From contig CALCCV010000685.1 in NCBI GenBank assembly GCA_937900305.1, positions 1 through 7,515 of the forward strand: DNA of 7,515 bases, written 5' to 3'. The stretch's first letter is position 1. Each line of letters starts with the position of its first letter. The position numbers and the translations under genes were made by a program. Of this stretch, positions 1-4,542 are shown piece after piece. The DNA is from an uncultured Pseudobdellovibrionaceae bacterium. Lineage in GTDB: Bacteria > Bdellovibrionota > Bdellovibrionia > Bdellovibrionales > Bdellovibrionaceae. The notes below the pieces were generated by a model. The model was not told the origin of the DNA. It searched no databases and saw only the letters and a program-made list of their open reading frames with translations.

Positions 1-465
1 TTTGGGGAGGGTTTGCAAAGCTTCGACAATGGCGTCGTAGTTAGCTTCAAAAACTTCGCCGTCAAAACGGATACTCGCAAAATCACGTGCAATGAGATCG
101 TCTGCAGCTTCATCTCCCCAGCGTTCTTTGAAAGCTTCGACGTCTTCTTCGGTCAGGCCCGCGCTTGCGTCCATCACGATGTAGGTGACCATGCTTTGAT
201 CGCCTAGAAGTTTAAAGGAACGGCCCTTGCCTTTTAAAGCACGTTTTGAAAATTCTTTTAACGAGTACTCGTTAATCGCGTCTTTTTGGACGGTCGCTTC
301 GCCTTCGAAGTGCTTTGCTTGTTCTTGGGCATCGCGAAAAGCATCGATGGCTTCCGCCACTTCGGCTGGCGGTGAAAGAGTGTCGCTGGCATCGGTGGCT
401 TCTGTTTTTGTTTTTTTAGTTTTGAAGGGATCTATCTTCTTTGTTTTTGCTAGTGCTTTGGCCAT
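1..465 (-). CDS. Unrecognised protein downstream of ligD, 3'-truncated by the window edge
   Basis: I do not recognise this family. The reading frame is open for 155 codons from the ATG at 465-463 to the window edge, with no stop, so the C-terminus is missing. A purine-rich Shine-Dalgarno (GAGGGAGAA) lies about 8 bases before the ATG. The first 20 residues are Lys/Thr-rich (AKALAKTKKIDPF). Residues 30-65 are a likely charged helix. A basic patch follows at about 70-85 (KRALKGKGRSFK), then an acidic C-terminal part (about 104-150) with several Trp/Phe positions. There is no signal peptide or membrane segment, so it is probably cytoplasmic. It is not Ku: nothing resembles the Ku N-terminal block. 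It starts 77 bases after the ligD stop on the same strand with no clear terminator between, so co-transcription is likely. A role in DNA repair is only guilt by association. The reality of the gene is well supported; its function is unknown. Confidence 0.8.
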   Translation of the reverse strand, partial: MAKALAKTKKIDPFKTKKTKTEATDASDTLSPPAEVAEAIDAFRDAQEQAKHFEGEATVQKDAINEYSLKEFSKRALKGKGRSFKLLGDQSMVTYIVMDASAGLTEEDVEAFKERWGDEAADDLIARDFASIRFDGEVFEANYDAIVEALQTLPK

Positions 466-542
466 GGCTGGTTTCTCCCTCGATAGATGTCAAAGGCTCT
501 ATCGACGAAAGCCGGCCTGGACTTTAACCAGCGGCGAAATCG

Positions 543-2741
543 TTAGCGTCCTAAAAGTTTTTGGACCTTTCGTCGGCAAACTTCTAGATCAATGGCTGGC
601 CCCAATACCCCCAGCCAGGGATCCTTGCGTTTCTGAATGAGACCGGGAACATTGTGAATGTGGAATTGCGCAGGCTTCAGACCTGGATGCAAGTCTAACC
701 ACGGCAACGGCATAGAAACTGGTGCGCCGTTTCGAGGGCGAACACAGTAAGGCGCCGCCAAAGTTTGGCCGCGCCGGTTTTGCAAGTAGTCCAAATAAAT
801 TTTTCCGCGTCGGCGACTCGGACTTCTTTCGAGGCTGGTGGTGGTGGGAAACTTGCGGGCCACCACGCGGCACAGAGACTCAGCCAAATCGCGGGCCTCG
901 TCGAAACTCCAGCGGGCCTGCAATGGCACGCCGATGTGAAGTCCCGTGGCTCCAGAGGTTTTGCAAAAGTGGATGGCGCCGATTTGTTTCATTAGTTTGT
1001 GAAACTCCAAAGCCACTTCGATGACGTGATCAAACGGATTGTCGTCAGGATCCAAATCGATGACCAAAAAATCTGGCGAGTTGAGATTGCCCACGCGCGA
1101 AAACCAAGGATGTATTTCGATGCAACCTAAGTTCACGATGTAAAGCAGGCTGCGCTCGTCCTGGCACACCAGATAGTCGATGGTTTTATCCGAAGATTCT
1201 GAAAAGACTCTTTCGGTTTTTAGCCACCGCGGGAGATGCCCCGTCATATCCTTTTGATAAAATCCTGGGGCTGCAATGCCATTGGGCTGGCGATTTAAAG
1301 ATTCAGGTCGATCCACCAGATAAGGCAAGATGTGTGAGGCGACGTTTCGATAATAGGCAATCAAATCGCCTTTTGAAATTCCGTCTTCAGGAAAATAGAT
1401 TTTATCGAGATTCGTCAAGCGGGGTTCCTCCAGCTGGAACTGGGGAGCTGGAGGCGAAGTTTTTGCCTTTGATGGTGTTTTTTTTGAAACAAATGGCCTG
1501 GTGATGCCGTTGGACTGAAGAGGTGCTACAGAGGCGGGGAAAGTTAACCAGTCTTTGGATATTCCTGATTGAAAAACACTATCGAGATTTCGGGCCATCA
1601 TAGGTCCCGAGTTTTTGGAATCTAAAGTCAAAGGCGTCAGTCGACGAACCCAGGCGCCAGAAAATTTTACGCTGTCTAAGAACTCAATCCGCTCGCGCAG
1701 TGGCGTTTTTCGCAGGTCGTGGCCATTCAAATAGAGTAAGTCAAAAACAACATACACGGAATGGCCACGCGATGTCGTGACGACGCCATCCAGAACGGCG
1801 TGAATACCGAGTTCGCTCAGGTTCGATAGCACTTCTGGGAATTTTTTTTCAAAGGGCAAACCCGAGCGAGAGTACAAATGAACTCGCTGTCCCTCCACTT
1901 CGGCAACCGCGCGCAGACCCTTTGGCTGAATTTCATAGAACCAATTCTTTCCGCTGGGAGCCGTTCTAGAAATGGTTGGAATCATCGGTTTGAGTTTGCG
2001 AGGCATCGGCTGCTTGTCGATCGGCGGAGAGAGGTCCATTTTTTGGGGCACCGTTGAGCGCTTTAGGAGGATTGGCTTCTTTTGTTTGATCCGTGAAGGC
2101 GCGATTTTTTTTTGAAGCCCTTTCTTCGGCAGCCACACTTTTCCTTCGGCAGCCGAAGCCGCTGCGATTTCGGCGATGGTTCTCCCGCTTTTTACCGACC
2201 TGTTGTCTAAAAGGCTGGTGCGTTTGACGCTCGAATATTCGTCGCGCTTTTTGACCAATAGCCAAGCTTTTTGACCCTTGTCTTTTTTCAATTTGATCAA
2301 AGCAAATTCGCCGTTGAGTTTGGTGCCGGTCACCACGAAGGTGATGTGTCCCTTCGCAAAAGCTTTTTTCATTGCGACCTCGCTCTGGGCGCGATCTTCG
2401 GAACCCCGTTCAACGTAAGTCCCTTCGTCCCACAACAGCACAGTGCCGGCGCCATAATTGCCTTTGGGAATAAGCCCTTCAAATGATCCGTAGGCGATCG
2501 GGTGATCTTCCACAAAAACAGCTAGGCGTTGATCCTGTGGATTGAGAGACGGGCCTTTGGGGACGGCCCAACTCTTAAAAACTCCGTCAAACTCCAAACG
2601 AAAATCAAAGTGCAATCGGGAGGCGTCGTGCATCTGAACCACGAATTTCAAATTGCCACGGTGAGATTTTTTTTGAGCGACCCCTTTCGGCTCGGGGGTG
2701 TTTTTGAACTTGCGTTTTTGATTGTAAATTCGGAGGCTCAT
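543..2741 (-). CDS. ligD: LigD-type DNA repair protein: PE domain, degenerate ligase domain, POL domain
   Basis: LigD proteins process and seal double-strand breaks with Ku in bacterial non-homologous end joining. This one is 732 aa. Residues 1-165 are the 3'-phosphoesterase: H38, H44, D46, R48, H80 and Y84 have the same spacing as the known Pseudomonas LigD active site (H42, H48, D50, R52, H84, Y88). Residues 165-250 form a Lys-rich linker. Residues 250-402 are an ATP-dependent ligase adenylation fold whose catalytic motifs are all altered (separate entry). A Pro-rich linker replaces the OB-fold. Residues 434-725 are the primase-like polymerase, with DLD (D562, D564), KTSGATGLH (594-602) and YLDYLQN (D651) intact. 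The protein is about 100 aa shorter than Pseudomonas LigD, which is about one OB-fold. I chose the ATG at 2741 because MSLRIYNQKRKF matches the usual LigD N-terminus; an upstream in-frame ATG at 2780 adds 13 residues but has no ribosome site. The site before 2741 (GGAGAG) is distant, so the start is moderately sure. Ku is not in the window. Confidence 0.95.
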   Translation of the reverse strand: MSLRIYNQKRKFKNTPEPKGVAQKKSHRGNLKFVVQMHDASRLHFDFRLEFDGVFKSWAVPKGPSLNPQDQRLAVFVEDHPIAYGSFEGLIPKGNYGAGTVLLWDEGTYVERGSEDRAQSEVAMKKAFAKGHITFVVTGTKLNGEFALIKLKKDKGQKAWLLVKKRDEYSSVKRTSLLDNRSVKSGRTIAEIAAASAAEGKVWLPKKGLQKKIAPSRIKQKKPILLKRSTVPQKMDLSPPIDKQPMPRKLKPMIPTISRTAPSGKNWFYEIQPKGLRAVAEVEGQRVHLYSRSGLPFEKKFPEVLSNLSELGIHAVLDGVVTTSRGHSVYVVFDLLYLNGHDLRKTPLRERIEFLDSVKFSGAWVRRLTPLTLDSKNSGPMMARNLDSVFQSGISKDWLTFPASVAPLQSNGITRPFVSKKTPSKAKTSPPAPQFQLEEPRLTNLDKIYFPEDGISKGDLIAYYRNVASHILPYLVDRPESLNRQPNGIAAPGFYQKDMTGHLPRWLKTERVFSESSDKTIDYLVCQDERSLLYIVNLGCIEIHPWFSRVGNLNSPDFLVIDLDPDDNPFDHVIEVALEFHKLMKQIGAIHFCKTSGATGLHIGVPLQARWSFDEARDLAESLCRVVARKFPTTTSLERSPSRRRGKIYLDYLQNRRGQTLAAPYCVRPRNGAPVSMPLPWLDLHPGLKPAQFHIHNVPGLIQKRKDPWLGVLGPAIDLEVCRRKVQKLLGR
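1427..1454. repeat. Perfect 9-bp inverted repeat at the ligase/POL junction of ligD
   Basis: CCTCCAGCT (1427-1435) and AGCTGGAGG (1446-1454) are exact reverse complements separated by 10 bases. They encode LigD residues 430-439, the Pro/Gln-rich linker between the ligase-like and polymerase domains, where other LigD proteins have the end of the OB-fold. It may be a deletion scar or chance; the sequence alone does not decide. Confidence 0.6.
1536..1994 (-). other. Degenerate ATP-dependent ligase domain inside LigD (pseudo-ligase)
   Basis: This is LigD residues 250-402. Compared with the family motifs recalled from knowledge: motif I (E-x-K-x-D-G-x-R) reads EIQPKGLR, so the AMP-accepting lysine is Gln272 (codon CAG at 1928-1926) and the Asp is Lys274. 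Motif III (L-D-G-E) reads LDGV, with Glu replaced by Val320. Motif IV (E-G-x-x-A-K-R-x-D-S) reads GPMMARNLDS, so Glu becomes Gly379 and Lys becomes Arg384. Motif V (D-W-L-K-x-K) reads DWLTFP, losing both lysines (T400, P402). The non-catalytic scaffold is well kept: W267/Y269/E270, R277, the block FDLLYLNGHDLRKTPLRER (333-351) and FQSGISKDWL. No OB-fold follows. The domain should be unable to form ligase-AMP; a structural or DNA-binding role is inferred. Confidence 0.85.
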
Positions 2742-2977
2742 AGTGCCATTCTGCCACTCTCCGATCGGTGCTGCCAACATTCGTCGCGCAAGGGGCCAGA
2801 GCCGTCTAGGCCAACGTCAAATCCGTTTTTATTTGAGACGCAGTGAATGCAGGGGCAACATCGGGAATTTCGCAATTTGGAAGAATCTCCACTTAGGCAT
2901 CGACACCCTTCCACACACCAGGTGCAGACTCTGAAGTGGAAGAAGCAATTGAGCTTCCCGAATGACTAGGAGAACTT
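2742..2977. promoter_or_regulatory. Divergent intergenic region between ligD and the small exported-peptide gene
   Basis: These 236 bases must carry the start signals for both divergent genes, but I found no convincing -35/-10 pair for either. The one clear structure is a long imperfect hairpin on the plus strand. TCCACTT (2888-2894) pairs exactly with AAGTGGA (2934-2940), and two further pairs (AG with CT) form next to a bulged G at 2933. It encloses about 35 bases rich in CACC/GGTG. The hairpin ends 27 bases before the ribosome site of the 2978 gene and could be a leader structure or part of a small RNA. It lacks a U-tract. Confidence 0.3.
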
Positions 2978-3163
2978 ATGAAAAAACAAATGATTGCCAC
3001 TGCCGCCATGACTGTGTTTTTTGCCGCGGGTGCAATGGCTGGGGTGAAAGATGCCCCGCCAGCTGCGGGCGTGGATGCCTCTGTTGCGACGCCAGCGAAA
3101 CTCGTGAAAAAGAATCATCATAAAAAAGACAAGAAAGACATCGAAGCCCCCGTTACAAAGTAG
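2978..3163 (+). CDS. Small exported Lys/His-rich peptide of unknown function
   Basis: This is a 61-aa protein with a textbook Sec signal peptide: MKK n-region, a hydrophobic core (residues 4-19) and a likely signal peptidase I site after A19-M20-A21. The predicted mature form is 40 residues, starting GVKDAPP. It is Ala/Pro/Val-rich in its first half and carries a basic cluster (KKNHHKKDKKD, about residues 44-54). There is no cysteine, lipobox or membrane anchor, so it should be released to the periplasm or outside. AGGAGA lies 4 bases before the ATG, a strong ribosome site that supports the start. It has its own transcription unit, facing a convergent response-regulator gene. Function is unknown. 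The His/Lys cluster could bind metal, nucleic acid or envelope polyanions, but that is speculation. Confidence 0.8.
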   Translation: MKKQMIATAAMTVFFAAGAMAGVKDAPPAAGVDASVATPAKLVKKNHHKKDKKDIEAPVTK

Positions 3164-3214
3164 TTCGACATGATGGATTCAATGTCATCTGCGTTTTTTG
3201 CAGAAGACTTCCAG

Positions 3215-3239
3215 AAAAGGTCGGCTAGTCCGATCTTTT
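3215..3239. terminator. Shared hairpin terminator between convergent genes
   Basis: AAAAGGTCGG (3215-3224) and CCGATCTTTT (3230-3239) form a 10-bp stem with one G-U pair and a 5-base loop. Both arms end in A4/T4, so the transcript of either strand ends its stem in a short U run. The stop codon of the minus-strand regulator (3227-3225) sits in the loop, so the last codons of that gene form one arm. The position between two convergent genes and the symmetry suggest a bidirectional intrinsic terminator; the U-tract is short, which lowers confidence. Confidence 0.55.
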
Positions 3240-3935
3240 CATGGTGTTCAGAACGGCTCGGTAACCAAAGTTTTTTGCGGTTTCGACCTGCACTTGAGTT
3301 TTGGCTATTTTTTGGCGCAGATGAGCAATGTGACTATCGACAGTTCGATCTGATATGAACGTTTCGCCCCAAACGTGGCTCATGATTTGATCGCGCGAAA
3401 AAACCTGCTCCAGGCGTCGAGTCAGTAGGCTTAGAATTTTTAATTCGATGCTCGTCAAATTTAGATTCTCTTCCTGCAAATTCTTAACGTCTTGGCGAGT
3501 GGCTAATTGGCGGTCAAAATCCAATAAAAGATCGCCCAGCTTTCGATGACGATCGCCCTGTTTTTCGCCCTGCGAGCGCCGCACTTTGGCGGAGACTCTG
3601 GCGTTCAACTCCAAAGGGTCGAATGGCTTAGCAATAAAATCTTCAGCGCCAAAAGAGAAAGCCATGACTTTGTTTGCTATGGCAGCGTGATCCGATAAAA
3701 TCAGCACGGGGATTTTTTTGGTGCCGTCCTTTTGGCTGAGCGACGCTAAAAATCGCAAGCCGTCGCCGTCCGGCAATTGAATGTCGATCAAAAGTGCGCA
3801 GAATGCACTGGTCGCCAAAATCTTTTCGGCTTCTTTGATGGTCTTTACGGAAACAACATCAAAGTCTGGGAGCGAAGCTTCGACCAGAGTTTGAATCGTT
3901 AAATCATCTTCAAGGCACAGAACTTTGTCTTTCAT
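3225..3935 (-). CDS. OmpR/PhoB-family response regulator
   Basis: This is a 236-aa DNA-binding response regulator, cytoplasmic. The receiver domain (1-120) has the acidic pocket E9-D10-D11, phospho-acceptor D51 (LLIDIQLPDGDG), switch residue S81 and K103 in FIAKPF. After a linker, residues about 133-230 form an OmpR-type winged helix with the recognition helix around SDRTVDSHIAHLRQKI (195-210) and the wing NFGYRAV. Phosphorylation by a sensor kinase should control DNA binding at unknown target genes. No kinase lies next to it on the same strand, but the divergent unit beginning at 4067 encodes another receiver and a hybrid kinase with an HPt domain, a plausible phosphodonor. The ATG at 3935 is taken because it begins the beta-1 strand as is usual. 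The ribosome site is weak (CAGAG), and the predicted leader is very short. Confidence 0.95.
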   Translation of the reverse strand: MKDKVLCLEDDLTIQTLVEASLPDFDVVSVKTIKEAEKILATSAFCALLIDIQLPDGDGLRFLASLSQKDGTKKIPVLILSDHAAIANKVMAFSFGAEDFIAKPFDPLELNARVSAKVRRSQGEKQGDRHRKLGDLLLDFDRQLATRQDVKNLQEENLNLTSIELKILSLLTRRLEQVFSRDQIMSHVWGETFISDRTVDSHIAHLRQKIAKTQVQVETAKNFGYRAVLNTMKRSD

Positions 3936-3950
3936 AGTGTGACTCTGATT

Positions 3951-3978
3951 TTTATACTTGGCATTGGGTCTGGGTCAA
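3951..3978 (-). promoter_or_regulatory. Sigma-70-like promoter of the OmpR-type regulator
   Basis: On the minus strand, TTGACC (3978-3973) and TATAAA (3956-3951) are separated by 16 bases, each matching the consensus at five of six positions. Transcription would begin near 3944, leaving about 9 bases before the ATG at 3935. This is inferred from consensus recall only. Confidence 0.5.
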
Positions 3979-3990
3979 ACATCAAGTGGA

Positions 3991-4006
3991 ATGGAGGTTT
4001 CTCCAT
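3991..4006 (+). repeat. Short perfect hairpin in the leader of the single-domain regulator
   Basis: ATGGAG (3991-3996) and CTCCAT (4001-4006) form a 6-bp perfect stem with loop GTTT, about 60 bases upstream of the ATG at 4067. The 5' arm contains a GGAG that would be paired in RNA. A leader structure is possible; chance is also possible. Confidence 0.3.
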
Positions 4007-4056
4007 GGTGCTTCCATCGCGCTCCAAGCTCGAGCGTCGATGATGATTGAGTCATT

Positions 4057-4062
4057 AGGAGG
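4057..4062 (+). promoter_or_regulatory. Strong ribosome binding site setting the start of the 4067 gene
   Basis: A full AGGAGG lies 4 bases before ATG 4067 and 10 bases before the in-frame ATG 4073. It argues against the longer reading from GTG 3986, which has no comparable site and adds 27 residues unlike a receiver domain. Confidence 0.8.
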
Positions 4063-4066
4063 CAAA

Positions 4067-4504
4067 ATGGAAATGACCAATGCAAAAAGGCCCGCGATTG
4101 CAGAGTTGCCAAGAGCTCCGAAGGTGCTCATCGTCGAGGATGATCTCACGCAGGAACCTATCTGGTCCTACATTTTAGGCAAAGTCGATCCACGACTGGC
4201 CTATGACTGGGTCACTAGTGAATCGGCCGCCGAACAAATGATTGAACGCTCCACTGCAGAAAACCGTCACTATGATCTGATCATCAGCGACATATTTTTA
4301 GCCGGGATTGAAACAGGCTTAGACCTCTGGAGTCGGTATCACAGTCAGTTGCACGGTAAGATTATTTTGGCATCGGGTCTGGAATACATCGATGTCCTAA
4401 CGAACATGGGAAAAGATCGCGGAACCACTCCGGCCTATTTGCGAAAGCCCTTGGTTCCCCACGAGTGCATCGAGACCATTTACGGAATGCTTTGTCTGCG
4501 CTAA
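4067..4504 (+). CDS. Single-domain response regulator (receiver only)
   Basis: This is a 145-aa receiver protein with no output domain, cytoplasmic. KVLIVEDD (19-26) supplies the acidic pocket E24-D25-D26. D75 (LIISDIFLAG) is the expected phospho-acceptor, S103 the switch residue and K127 the conserved lysine (LRKPL). Between beta-3 and alpha-3 the usual P-x-M-x-G is replaced by FLAGIETG, a modest deviation. Single-domain regulators act as phosphate carriers or sinks, or bind a protein target. It is followed after 38 bases by a hybrid kinase on the same strand with no terminator between, so the two are very likely one operon. It could take phosphate from the kinase's HPt domain. The start is set by the strong AGGAGG; the ATG at 4073 is the alternative. 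Confidence 0.9.
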   Translation: MEMTNAKRPAIAELPRAPKVLIVEDDLTQEPIWSYILGKVDPRLAYDWVTSESAAEQMIERSTAENRHYDLIISDIFLAGIETGLDLWSRYHSQLHGKIILASGLEYIDVLTNMGKDRGTTPAYLRKPLVPHECIETIYGMLCLR

Positions 4505-4525
4505 ACTGAATCGACTTTCGAAACA

Positions 4526-4534
4526 AAGGTGAGG
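4526..4534 (+). promoter_or_regulatory. Ribosome binding site deciding a GTG start for the hybrid kinase
   Basis: AAGGTGAGG ends 8 bases before GTG 4543, a good spacing. The earlier in-frame GTG at 4534 overlaps this site and has only AAGG very close by, so 4543 is preferred. There is no ATG near the start of the frame. Confidence 0.6.
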
Positions 4535-4542
4535 TGTTCGTC

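Noticed and set aside
1..465. Ku as the ligD partner gene
   Set aside because: The translated sequence has none of the Ku core features; Ku must lie elsewhere if present.
227..640. Plus-strand open frame of 137 codons spanning the ligD 3' end and the next gene
   Set aside because: It is antisense to two supported minus-strand genes and shows no domain.
2124..2154. Direct repeat CTTCGGCAGCC, two copies 20 bases apart, with an overlapping palindrome
   Set aside because: It falls in the low-complexity Ala/Lys linker of LigD, where similar codons recur by composition.
2742..2780. Longer LigD start at ATG 2780 (13 extra residues)
   Set aside because: No ribosome site precedes it, and the family N-terminus aligns with the ATG at 2741.
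3986..4066. GTG start at 3986 for the single-domain regulator
   Set aside because: The full AGGAGG before 4067 and the non-homologous look of the 27 added residues favour the shorter form.
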